This document shows, piece by piece, positions 35,855 to 43,562 of a stretch of DNA of 64,000 bases. Origin of the DNA: Nannocystis punicea (GTDB lineage: Bacteria; Myxococcota_A; Polyangia; Nannocystales; Nannocystaceae). The first letter of the stretch is position 1. Every line of letters begins with the position of its first letter. A program made the position numbers and the translations under genes. The stretch covers positions 434,001-498,000 of the forward strand of contig NZ_CP114040.1 of assembly GCF_026965555.1 (NCBI RefSeq), in the 5' to 3' direction. Below the pieces are notes generated by a model. The model did no database searches. It was not told where the DNA came from and saw only the letters and a list, made by a program, of their open reading frames with translations.

Positions 35855-37144
35855 ATGTCCGACGCCGCCGACGCTACCCCGAATCGACCGACGCTCGCGG
35901 TCGCGACCATCGGTCATCACCACAGCGGCAAGACGTCGCTGACCGTGGCGATCACCGAGCTGCTGTCGCGGCGCACGCAGGGGGCGGTCCGGCCGGTGAC
36001 CGTGCTCGAGCTCGAGCGACGCGGCGGCTTGTGGTCGGTGTTCCACGGCGACGTGCATCAGCCCGGCGAGGGGCGCATCGAGACGCGGACGATCGCAGCC
36101 AGCGAGGTCCGCTACGCGACCGAGCACCGCAACTTCGTCCACGTCGACAGCCCCGGCTGGCGGCCGTGGCTGAAGAACGCGGCGCGGGCCCAGGCGGTGG
36201 TCGACGCGCTGATCCTGGTGGTGTCGGCGCCCATCGGGGTGGAGCCGCAGACGCACGAGCACCTGCTGCTGGCCCGCGCGCTCGGGCTGTCGCAGGTCGT
36301 GGTCTTTTTGAACAAGTGCGACCGCGTGGTCGAGCTCGAGTGGCTCGACATGGTCGAGCAGGACGTGCGCGAGCTGCTGATCCGCTGCGGCTTCGACGGC
36401 GACGGGACCCGCATCATCCGCGGGGCCGCGGCGCCGGTCGAGGGCGATCGCCAGCGGTGGGAGGCGTGCATCTCCGACCTGCTCGAGGTGCTCGAGCTGG
36501 AGATGCAGATCCCCGAGCACGCGGTGCAGGGCTCGCCGCTCCTCTACCTCGATCACGTGTACTCGCGCCGGACCGGGCAGGAGGGCCTGGTGGTCGACGG
36601 ACGGGTGCGTCGCGGGCAGGTGCGCACCGGCGACACTCTGGCGGTGGTCGGCTTCGGCGAGCCGATCGAGCTGCAGGTGTCGAAGCTCGAGATGAGCCGA
36701 CGCAAGGTCGAGCGAGCCCAGGCCGGCGAGTTCGTCGGTCTGCGGCTGGTGCGGCCCGGGCAGGCGCTGCGGCGCAGCGAGCTGCGCACGGGCCAGGCGC
36801 TGGTGAAGCCCGGGAAGGCCGCGGTGCACCGCTTGACGGCCCACCTCGACCTGCTGGCGCCCAGCGAGCACGGCCGCCGCACGCCGGTGCGCAGCGGCCA
36901 CGTCGGTCTGCTGCTGTTCGGGACGACTGTGGTCGCGGGCCGCTTCGACGTGCTCGGCCAGGAGACGATCGCGCCGGGCGAGGGGGCGACGGTGGCGGTC
37001 GAATTGGTGCAGCCGATCTATGTCGAGAACGGGATGACGTTCCTGCTGCGCGACGGCAACCAGGGGCCGGTGTTGCCGGCGGGCGAGCGGGTGCGCTGGG
37101 CCGGGTCCGCGGGCATGGGACGGGTGCTCGACGTGCGGGCCTGA
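35855..37144 (+). CDS. Divergent EF-Tu paralogue lacking the catalytic His
   Basis: 429 aa, about 10 percent longer than EF-Tu but with all three domains. G1 is GHHHSGKT (20-27), G4 is NKCD (153-156), and domain 3 keeps the EF-Tu pattern (TAHLDLL...RRTPVRSGHVGLLLFGTT). The G3 loop reads DSPGW (98-102) instead of DCPGH, so the GTPase-activating His is Trp, and the following DYVKNM is altered to RPWLKNA. The switch I RGITI is also changed. GTP binding is likely; normal ribosome-triggered hydrolysis is not. The gene is not next to fusA or rps genes but 42 bases before DUF2169, suggesting a specialised role with the injection accessory genes, perhaps as a regulator, chaperone or decoy (inference). 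Confidence 0.85.
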   Translation: MSDAADATPNRPTLAVATIGHHHSGKTSLTVAITELLSRRTQGAVRPVTVLELERRGGLWSVFHGDVHQPGEGRIETRTIAASEVRYATEHRNFVHVDSPGWRPWLKNAARAQAVVDALILVVSAPIGVEPQTHEHLLLARALGLSQVVVFLNKCDRVVELEWLDMVEQDVRELLIRCGFDGDGTRIIRGAAAPVEGDRQRWEACISDLLEVLELEMQIPEHAVQGSPLLYLDHVYSRRTGQEGLVVDGRVRRGQVRTGDTLAVVGFGEPIELQVSKLEMSRRKVERAQAGEFVGLRLVRPGQALRRSELRTGQALVKPGKAAVHRLTAHLDLLAPSEHGRRTPVRSGHVGLLLFGTTVVAGRFDVLGQETIAPGEGATVAVELVQPIYVENGMTFLLRDGNQGPVLPAGERVRWAGSAGMGRVLDVRA

Positions 37145-37186
37145 ACTGGGGACTCGTGCACCACGGCGCGCGCGAGGCAAGAATCG

Positions 37187-38200
37187 ATGCTGCAGATCAC
37201 CAACAACACGCCGTTCAGCGTCGGGCTCGATGTCTTCCCCGATGTCCGCGGCGTCGATACCGTACATGTCGCGGTCAAGGCCTGCTTCTGGCTCGGCAGC
37301 CCCCTTCGCGTCGCGGAGGAGCAGGTGCCGCTGCACGCCAGTGATGTGTATTGGGGCGAGCCCGGGCAGTCGAGCATCAAGGTCCCCGGAGATCGTCATC
37401 TCATCAAGCCTTGCACCGACGTATTGCTCGTCGGTCAGGCCCACGCGCCCCGCGGCAAGGCAGTGAGAGAGCTGATGGTCGAGCTCTCGGTCGCCGAGCT
37501 GCGCCAGGCCGTCCGCGTCGTCGGAGACCGCTCCTGGACGGGCGTGGCCTCGCTGTCGCGGGCGACCGCCCCGGAGCCGTTCGTCGCCATGCCGCTGGTC
37601 TACGAGCGTGCGTTCGGCGGCTGCTACGCGCCCGTGGAGGGTCGGGCGCTCGAGGAGCCGCGAAACCCGGTCGGGCGAGGGTTCCGCGGGACACGCGGCA
37701 GGGACATGAAGGGGTTGCCGCTGCCGAACCTCGAGGACCCGCGGTCACCGGTGCTGGAAGCGGGAGATGCCGCCGTCCCGGCGTGTTTCGCACCGATCGC
37801 GCCGGCCTGGTCACCCCGGAGAGAGTGCGCAGGCACCTACGACGAGGCATGGCGTCGTCATCGTGCACCTTATCTCCCGCATGACTTCGATCCCCGGTAC
37901 TTCAACGTCGCGCCCGAGGCCCTCCGTGCCCGCGGATATCTGCAAGGCGGCGAGGCGGTGCGGGTCGAGAACGCCTCGTCGGAGGGGCCGCTGCACCTGG
38001 CGCTCCCGATCTGCCGACTCTCCATTGAGGTACGGATCGCGGGCGCCCGGAGAGCGTTGCGGCCGGAGCTCGAGACGATCCTGATCGAGCCGGACGAGCG
38101 ACGATTGTGCATGGTCTGGCGCGCGGCGACACGCTGTGACAAGCAGGTGCTGCAGATCGATCAGGCCACGGTGTGGCTCGATGAATTGAGGCTGACATGA
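37187..38200 (+). CDS. DUF2169 protein, T6SS-associated accessory
   Basis: 337 aa. Opens MLQITNNTPFSVGLDVFPDVRGVDTVHVAVKACF and carries the DUF2169 features YWGEPGQSSIKVPGDRHLIKPCTDVLLVG, PLVYERAFGG and a long central stretch ending DPRYFNVAPEALR. DUF2169 genes occur beside type VI secretion effector or PAAR-like (DUF4150) genes and are thought to act as accessory or adaptor proteins; the mechanism is not established. It overlaps the ketoacyl-synthase-like gene by four bases (ATGA) and follows the EF-Tu paralogue by 42 bases. Confidence 0.88.
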   Translation: MLQITNNTPFSVGLDVFPDVRGVDTVHVAVKACFWLGSPLRVAEEQVPLHASDVYWGEPGQSSIKVPGDRHLIKPCTDVLLVGQAHAPRGKAVRELMVELSVAELRQAVRVVGDRSWTGVASLSRATAPEPFVAMPLVYERAFGGCYAPVEGRALEEPRNPVGRGFRGTRGRDMKGLPLPNLEDPRSPVLEAGDAAVPACFAPIAPAWSPRRECAGTYDEAWRRHRAPYLPHDFDPRYFNVAPEALRARGYLQGGEAVRVENASSEGPLHLALPICRLSIEVRIAGARRALRPELETILIEPDERRLCMVWRAATRCDKQVLQIDQATVWLDELRLT

Positions 38201-39288
38201 CAGACGGGCGCGGGCGACCAGGCGCATGGGTCCACGCGGTCGGCATGACGACGTCCGTGGGGCTCAAGGCCGCGGCGACCGCCGCTGCCGTGCGGGCGGG
38301 CATCAGCCGCCAGCGAGAGAGCTCGTTCTGGACTTGCAGCGGAGAGCCGATGATCGTCGCGTTCCTCGCGGACGAGCACCTCCCGCCGCTCGCTCCGGAG
38401 CTGGCCCGGGAGAAGGGTCTGTCGAAGCGACACCAACGCATGCTGCGGCTGGCGACCCGCGCCCTCCGAGAGGCCGTGTCACCGCTCGCCCGGGTCGAAT
38501 CCGTTCCCGTCGTGCTCGTCGGCCCCGAGTCTTATGAAAAGGAGAATGCAGCGATCGCGGCGGACTTCCTCGCGCATCTTCGCGTGCAATCGAACGTGTA
38601 CTTCAGCCGCGTGGGGAGCTCGACGGCCTTCCAGGGCCGCGCGGGTGGCATCGCCGCGCTGGAGCACGCCTTGCGGCTGTTGCACGAGCAAAAACATTCG
38701 TATGTGCTCGTCGGCGGAGTGGACAGTCATGCCGATCTGGAGCTGCTCGGGCTGCTGGACCAGGCGGGCCGGCTGCATGCATACGGCGTGATGGATGGCT
38801 TCGTGCCGGGCGAGGGGGCGGGTTTTCTGCTGCTCTCGGCGCAGCGGAGGACGCCGGAGTCTGTCGGGTTGGCCTATCTCGCCGCGCCTGGCCTCGGCGA
38901 GGAGCGGGGGCACCGCCATAGCGAGGAGCCGCACCTCGGTGACGGGCTCGCCGATGCCGTCCGCACTGCCGTCGCCGGCGCGCCGGATGGCTCGATCGGC
39001 AGCGTCTTTTGTAGCCTCAACGGCGAGAGCTTCGGTGCGAAGGAGTGGGGCGTGGCCGCGATTCGCTCGAGCATGGCGTTTCGTGGCGGGCCGCGCTTTC
39101 TTTTAAACCATCCCGCCGACTGCTTCGGCGACCTGGGTGCGGCGTCGGGCCCCGTGCTGGTGGGGCTGGCAGCGATGGAGCAGAGGCGAGGTGAGATCCC
39201 CGGATCGAGCCTCGTGTGGTGCGCGTCGGAGGGAGCGCCTCGCGCGGCCGTTCTGGTCAGTCGTGATCCGGCGACGGATCTTCGATAG
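38197..39288 (+). CDS. Degenerate beta-ketoacyl synthase-like protein of the DUF2169 module
   Basis: 363 aa. Thiolase-fold features can be followed: ALEHALRLLHEQKHSYVLVGGVDSHAD, GFVPGEGAGFLLL (the DGFVxGEGAG strand) and FGDLGAASGPV (the GHxxGAAG loop). The active-site Cys segment (DTACSSS in true enzymes) reads RVGSSTAFQG, with no Cys, and the GHxxGAAG His is Asp. Condensing activity is therefore unlikely. Such proteins recur next to DUF2169 and DUF4150 genes, possibly as scaffolds. The last about 100 bases are duplicated at 40385-40490, and the 3' end overlaps the convergent candidate immunity gene by 32 bases. Confidence 0.78.
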   Translation: MTDGRGRPGAWVHAVGMTTSVGLKAAATAAAVRAGISRQRESSFWTCSGEPMIVAFLADEHLPPLAPELAREKGLSKRHQRMLRLATRALREAVSPLARVESVPVVLVGPESYEKENAAIAADFLAHLRVQSNVYFSRVGSSTAFQGRAGGIAALEHALRLLHEQKHSYVLVGGVDSHADLELLGLLDQAGRLHAYGVMDGFVPGEGAGFLLLSAQRRTPESVGLAYLAAPGLGEERGHRHSEEPHLGDGLADAVRTAVAGAPDGSIGSVFCSLNGESFGAKEWGVAAIRSSMAFRGGPRFLLNHPADCFGDLGAASGPVLVGLAAMEQRRGEIPGSSLVWCASEGAPRAAVLVSRDPATDLR

Positions 39289-40078
39289 CGGGCGTGACCT
39301 CGAGCATCACGGTCGCCCACGCCGACAGCAGCGTGCTCTTGTCGGTGACCAGGACGGTCAGCTTCCGCGGACCCGGCGTGTCGGCGCTCGCTGTCGTGAC
39401 GAGGCCCAGATTCCCGCCGAAGCGAAGGGCGAAATTGGAATCCGTGATGTCGATTAGCAGGTCGCGCGCGAGGTCCTCCTTCCGCATCCGGATCCGGATC
39501 GTCAACGATTCATGCACCTGCACTTGCTTGGCCGAGAGCTCCACGTGCTCGATCCGCGGCGCCACTTCGTCGACTCGCGGCACGACCTGGCTGGCGAGGT
39601 GCTCTTGCAGAGCGCCGGCGAGCTTCGTCACGTCGACGCCGGGGGCTTCGTGGGCTTTGATCGAGACGCAGACGTTCGTGTAAGCCCAGATCAGATGCGC
39701 GGACCTGGGTGGAATGGCGAAGATCGTCGATACGTCGCCCAGCTCGGCTGGACCGCGAACGTAGGGCATGACCGCCATCGTGTTCGACGTGGCGAGCTTG
39801 ACGAGTCGTTGACGGGCGGCGAGCGGTCCCTCGCTCGACACGAACACCTCGATGGTGAGCCAGGCGCCTCCCTTTTTCCAGACCCACTCGTGCGTCGCTC
39901 CACCGGGCTCTACGGGGAGCGTGGTCTCGCTGAGGATGTCCCAATTCCCGCTCGGCAGGAAACCTCGGATGAGTTCGGCCGTCCACGCGAGCGCCACGCC
40001 TCGCGCAGGTTCCGTGAGCTCGACTTTGTCGAGCTCGAGCCTGCTCTTCAGTAGTTCGATCTTTTCGTTCCTCATCAT
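39257..40078 (-). CDS. Duplicated candidate immunity protein, copy 1 (orphan)
   Basis: 273 aa from ATG 40078; the following codon is also ATG, and ggag lies about ten bases upstream. No signal peptide or membrane segment. The N-terminal part (about 20-190) has alternating strands and Trp residues (NWDILSETTLPVEPG, WLTIEVFVSSEGPLAARQRLV, LIWAYTNVCVSIKAHEAPG). The C-terminal 90 residues look Ig-like (ITDSNFALRFGGNLGLVTTASADTPGPRKLTVLVT). The family is not recognised. It pairs with the copy at 40455-41276 and is preceded by a relic of the effector's 3' end, as orphan immunity genes often are. A regulator or chaperone role is equally possible. Confidence 0.65.
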   Translation of the reverse strand: MMRNEKIELLKSRLELDKVELTEPARGVALAWTAELIRGFLPSGNWDILSETTLPVEPGGATHEWVWKKGGAWLTIEVFVSSEGPLAARQRLVKLATSNTMAVMPYVRGPAELGDVSTIFAIPPRSAHLIWAYTNVCVSIKAHEAPGVDVTKLAGALQEHLASQVVPRVDEVAPRIEHVELSAKQVQVHESLTIRIRMRKEDLARDLLIDITDSNFALRFGGNLGLVTTASADTPGPRKLTVLVTDKSTLLSAWATVMLEVTPAIEDPSPDHD

Positions 40079-40173
40079 CGAGCGATCTCCTCGATTCTCT
40101 TGCTGCGGCGAGGGATGATGGGGTGTACCATACGAGGGCACGAAGACCAGCAGAGTCCGCGCTGTGAAGCGGA

Positions 40174-40350
40174 GCATTATTGCGATGCCGGTCACACGAC
40201 GGTAAATTCATATCTGCGACGGTGCCTGGAAGGTACCTCCGCTCGCGCTTGGAAGCGGCCTCAATCGAGGCATCTACGTATTGACTTCGTGACTCGGTCC
40301 CAACGTGGCGAAGACGTGCGAATCATGAGATCACGTTTCGGCAAGGAGAA
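40174..40350 (-). pseudogene. Relic of the effector gene 3' end
   Basis: Aligned by eye with 41372-41560, this stretch keeps blocks such as gcgacggtgcctgg and gactcggtccc but has indels and stops in the effector frame. It lies upstream of the orphan immunity copy, so the ancestral duplication carried the toxin's C-terminal codons, which have since decayed. Confidence 0.65.
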
Positions 40351-40454
40351 CGACGCGCCGCCGTGCGGCGTAGGCTAGCAACGGCGGGGTGAGCTCCCCG
40401 GAGCGAGCCTCGTGTGGTGCGCTTTGGAGGGAGCGCCTCGCGCGGCCGTCCTGG

Positions 40455-41276
40455 TCAGTCGTGATCCGGCGACGGATCTTCGATAGGTGGCGTGACCTCC
40501 AACGTCACGGTCGCCCACGCCGACAGGAGCGTGCTCTTGTCGGTGACCAGGATGGTCAGCTTCCGCGGACCCGGCGTGTCGGCGCTCACCGTCGTGACGA
40601 GGCCCAGGTTCCCGCCGAAGCGGAGCGCGAAATTGGAATCCGTGATGTCGACCAGCAGGTCGCGGGCGAGGTCCTCCTTCCGCATCCGGATCCGGATCGT
40701 CAACGGTTCATGCACCTGCACTTTCTTGGCCGAGAGCTCCACGTGCTCGATCCGTGGCACCACCTCGTCGATTCGCGGCACGACGTGGCTGGCGAGGTGC
40801 TCTTGCAGAGCGCCGGCGATCTTCGTCACGTCGATGCCGGGGGCTTCATGGGCTTTGATTGTGACGCAGACGTTCTTGTAAGCCCAGATCAGCCGCGCGG
40901 ACTTGGGGGGAATGGTGAAAATCGTCGATACGTCACCCAGATCAGCTGGACCCCGAACGTAGGGCACGATCGCCATCGTGCTCGATGTGGCGAGCTTGAC
41001 GAGTCGTCGACGGGCGGCGAGCGGTCCCTCGCTCGACACGAACACCTCGATGGTGAGCCGAGCGTCGCCCTTGCCCCAGACCCACTTGTGCACCGCTGCA
41101 CCGGGTTCTACGGGGTAGGTGGTATCTCCTCGGACGTCCCATGTCCCGCCTGGTAGGAACCCTTGAACGAGCGCAGCCGTCCACGCGAGCGCCACTCCTC
41201 GCGCGGGATCCGTGAACTCGAGTATGTCGAGCTCGAGCCTGCTCTTGAGTGTTTCGATCTTTTCGTCTCTATTCAT
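40455..41276 (-). CDS. Duplicated candidate immunity protein, copy 2
   Basis: 273 aa from ATG 41276 with ggagg upstream. Closely similar to the 39257-40078 product over its whole length, differing mostly in the first 70 residues (TWDVRGDTTYPVEPGAAVHKWVWGKGDARLTIEVF). It follows the effector stop by 102 bases on the same strand, so it is the more likely cognate partner. Its shared duplicate and lack of signal peptide suggest a cytoplasmic binder. Immunity function is inferred from position and copy number only. Confidence 0.65.
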   Translation of the reverse strand: MNRDEKIETLKSRLELDILEFTDPARGVALAWTAALVQGFLPGGTWDVRGDTTYPVEPGAAVHKWVWGKGDARLTIEVFVSSEGPLAARRRLVKLATSSTMAIVPYVRGPADLGDVSTIFTIPPKSARLIWAYKNVCVTIKAHEAPGIDVTKIAGALQEHLASHVVPRIDEVVPRIEHVELSAKKVQVHEPLTIRIRMRKEDLARDLLVDITDSNFALRFGGNLGLVTTVSADTPGPRKLTILVTDKSTLLSAWATVTLEVTPPIEDPSPDHD

Positions 41277-41378
41277 GACCGAGCGACCTCCTCGATTCTC
41301 CTGCTGCGGATCATGGCTGACGGGATATACCACAGGTAGGCACGCAGACCAGCAGCACCAGCGCCGTGAGGCGGTGAA

Positions 41379-42524
41379 TCACGTAATGATGGTGACACCG
41401 GCGAAAATTTTCATGTCCGCGACGGTGCCTGGGGTATCGCCCCGCAGGCGCGTGGCGGCCGCATCGATCGAAGCATCGATATACTGCTGACGCGACTCGG
41501 TCCCGAGGTGCGGCCCCGCGCACGCATCGTGGATTTTACCGTGCTCGACGAAGGCGTGGTTGCCGAAACCCGTCCGCAGAGGATCGTCGGCCGCGACAAT
41601 CTTCTCGGTACCGTAGAATTTGAAGAACGGACTATTACACAATCCGATACCCACGAGATTCGCCGGGTGGATGAAACCGAAGGGGGTGAGGAAAATCCAT
41701 TTGACATTGGCCCCGACCGCGCCTGCGAGCGCCTGGATGGCTCCTGCCTGATCGTAACAATTGAGGATCGAGGATGCCCTGGCGAGATAGTCCGAGAGTA
41801 CGAATTCACCGCCGTCGTAGTCGACGCCAAAAAACGATCCGCCGCCCTCTGTATCGTACTCCATCTCGTGGTCGGCGTGACAGTAGCGGGTGATGTTGGC
41901 GACCACTCTGGCTTCCTCGTCCGGTTTGAGGCCGATCACCGGCCCGCGCTGACAGACGAGTCGTAGCGCTTCTACCCACACGCCCGGCTTGTACGGCGAG
42001 ATCGGGCGCGCGAGGATGAAGAACAGTTCGACAAGGCTGGCATTCAGCGCCCAGCGGCCGAGGTCACCCGCTTCGATGCTCCATTGCAGCAGGCCGCGGA
42101 GGTGGCTGATGGCTTCGGGCAGTTCTTTGATCTGCGCCTTGACTGTGTGCTCTCCGACCGCGAGCGGGCAGTCGCCCTCGATGACGATGGGTCCGATCGA
42201 GCCGACCAGCTTCCCCGTGCCGGAGACGTTCACGCATTTGCTGACCCGCACCTTGATCTCGACGTCTTTGGCACCGCCCGCGCCGTCCACGAGATACACG
42301 GCGGCTTTCTTCGAGTAGGGGGCCTCGGGCAGGCGAAGCTTTTCGGCGAGCTCCCAGGGGTCGGACAGATCCTCGCCGATGCGCCAATGCGGCGCTCGAA
42401 TTTCGGCCTTGTCCCGCGCCGCCGTGATGCCGGAGTTAAAGCTGACCTCGGTCACCTCGCCCTGCCATTCACGTGGAGGGCTGGACGCTCCGGGGACTCC
42501 GACAGGTTCGCCGATCTGCACCAT
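41379..42524 (-). CDS. Transglutaminase/papain-like candidate effector
   Basis: 381 aa, ATG at 42524, six bases after the DUF4150 stop. The C-terminal third has a Cys-His-Asp arrangement of the transglutaminase-like fold: NCYDQAGA (Cys about 256), GNHAFVEHG (His about 323) and IHDACAGPH (Asp about 335). The N-terminal half has strand-rich segments (AAVYLVDGAGGAKDVEIKVRVSKC, GPIVIEGDCPL, HTVKAQIKEL) like a delivery or Ig-like domain. GC is clearly below neighbours, suggesting transfer. Downstream of a PAAR-like protein, it would be delivered by a type VI-like tip and act as a protease, amidase or transglutaminase in the target (inference). Confidence 0.65.
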   Translation of the reverse strand: MVQIGEPVGVPGASSPPREWQGEVTEVSFNSGITAARDKAEIRAPHWRIGEDLSDPWELAEKLRLPEAPYSKKAAVYLVDGAGGAKDVEIKVRVSKCVNVSGTGKLVGSIGPIVIEGDCPLAVGEHTVKAQIKELPEAISHLRGLLQWSIEAGDLGRWALNASLVELFFILARPISPYKPGVWVEALRLVCQRGPVIGLKPDEEARVVANITRYCHADHEMEYDTEGGGSFFGVDYDGGEFVLSDYLARASSILNCYDQAGAIQALAGAVGANVKWIFLTPFGFIHPANLVGIGLCNSPFFKFYGTEKIVAADDPLRTGFGNHAFVEHGKIHDACAGPHLGTESRQQYIDASIDAAATRLRGDTPGTVADMKIFAGVTIIT

Positions 42525-42530
42525 CTGCGC

Positions 42531-42911
42531 TCATCCGCCGATGTTCTTCTTGTTGTGAAACAGGGGATCTCCGAGGCGGCAGACGTTCTTGCCGGCGAAC
42601 TTGACGTTGAAGGAGAAGTTCATGAACTCGCAGGGGCCCCGGTTGGAGCCCGAGATCACGCCGCCGGCGGTCCCCGGCTCGTCACCGTACGAGCGGCTGT
42701 ACTGGGCGCCCTCGACCATCGGCATGCAGCCGTCGACCGAGACGTTCTTGGGGCCCTTGGAGGTGTCCGAAGCCTTGCCGGTGTTGGGATACGGGATCGG
42801 CACCGGGCCGCCCGGCATCGGCGTCTTGCACACGTCGGGGAACACCACGCTGGCGCCTCCGCTCTGTCTGTGGACCACGCCGCGTCCGTTGGCGAACACC
42901 GTGCACTTCAT
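42531..42911 (-). CDS. DUF4150 PAAR-like spike-tip protein
   Basis: 126 aa from ATG 42911, eight bases after aaggg; ATG 42917 is an alternative. Textbook DUF4150 order: MKCTVFANGRGVVHRQSGGA, VFPDVCKTPMPGGPVPIPYPN, GCMPMVEGAQYSRSYGDEPGTAGGVISG, then FVKFAGK-type strand and CRLGDPLFHNKKN. DUF4150 proteins cap the VgrG spike of type VI systems and carry effectors. The candidate effector starts six bases downstream, so the two are co-translated. No VgrG or other T6SS core gene is in the window, so the delivery apparatus must be elsewhere; use by the eCIS is possible but unproven. Confidence 0.92.
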   Translation of the reverse strand: MKCTVFANGRGVVHRQSGGASVVFPDVCKTPMPGGPVPIPYPNTGKASDTSKGPKNVSVDGCMPMVEGAQYSRSYGDEPGTAGGVISGSNRGPCEFMNFSFNVKFAGKNVCRLGDPLFHNKKNIGG

Positions 42912-43044
42912 GAGCATCACCCTTCGTCGAGGAGGACAGGCCGCCGTGGGGCGCAGGCTAGCATATCGCCTTGGCACCCTCGCAAGGACTCGTCGCGCTC
43001 GAAGATGCGCCGACGCCCGCCCGGGTCCGCGGCGTCGGGGCTGC

Positions 43045-43562
43045 CTTCATGCAGCCTCGCTAACTGCGCACCGGGCAGGCGCCGGCAAGACCGCGGTGCG
43101 CCGCATGACGGCGCACCTCGACCTGCTGGGACGAGGGAGAGCGGCCGCCGCACGGACCGGCCGCGGCCGGGGCGGCTCACTCGAACTCGATGCGTCAGTG
43201 CGGCTGCAGCCTGGCGTGCGGCGCACCGGGTCGGCGCTGGTGAGCCGGGCAAGACCGCGGTGCGCCGCATGACGGCGCACCTCGACCTGCTGGGACGAGG
43301 GAGAGCGGCCGCCGCACGGTCGGGCCGCGGCCGGGGCGGCTCACTCGAACTCGATGCGCCAGTGCGGCTGCAGCCTGGCGAGCTGCGCACCGAGCCGGCG
43401 CTGGTGAGCCGGGCAAGGCCGAGGTGCGCCGCATGACGGCGCACCTCGACCTGCTGCGACGAGGGAGAGCGGCCGCCACACGTACCGGCGCAGCGGCCAC
43501 ATCGGCTTGTACTTGTTCGGGACGACGGCGGTCACGGACTCGGCCGCGCCCGAGGGCCGGGT
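43045..43562 (+). pseudogene. Three tandem relics of the EF-Tu paralogue 3' region
   Basis: A segment matching the EF-Tu-like gene at 36779-36944 (domain 3) recurs three times with a 164-base period: gtgcgccgcatgacggcgca begins at 43096, 43260 and 43424. Copies translate as VRRMTAHLDLL but are frameshifted just after, and a one-base deletion precedes them (gtgagccgg for gtgaagcccggg). Copies 1 and 2 end in the same bases as the 3' end of the protease gene at 43563 (ctcactcgaactcgatgcg), showing that a junction was tandemly duplicated. Copy 3 extends furthest (SGHIGLYLFGTT, near 43495-43530). Confidence 0.75.

Larger units (their letters stand above)
39187..41560. repeat. About 1.2-kb imperfect tandem duplication
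   Basis: Copy 1 (about 39187-40384) and copy 2 (about 40385-41560) share the same order: last 100 bases of the ketoacyl-synthase-like gene, a minus-strand 273-codon gene, then the 3' end of the effector gene. The two gene copies are offset by 1198 bases and look about 85-88 percent identical. In copy 1 the effector part is only a relic. Confidence 0.85.

Noticed and set aside
35855..37144. Housekeeping EF-Tu
   Set aside because: The catalytic His, the switch I RGITI and the DYVKNM segment are changed, and the neighbours are injection accessory genes rather than fusA/rps genes.
38421..38433. Further palindrome copy TGTC-N5-GACA
   Set aside because: The spacer is five rather than six bases, so it does not share the 14-base architecture; left out of the count.
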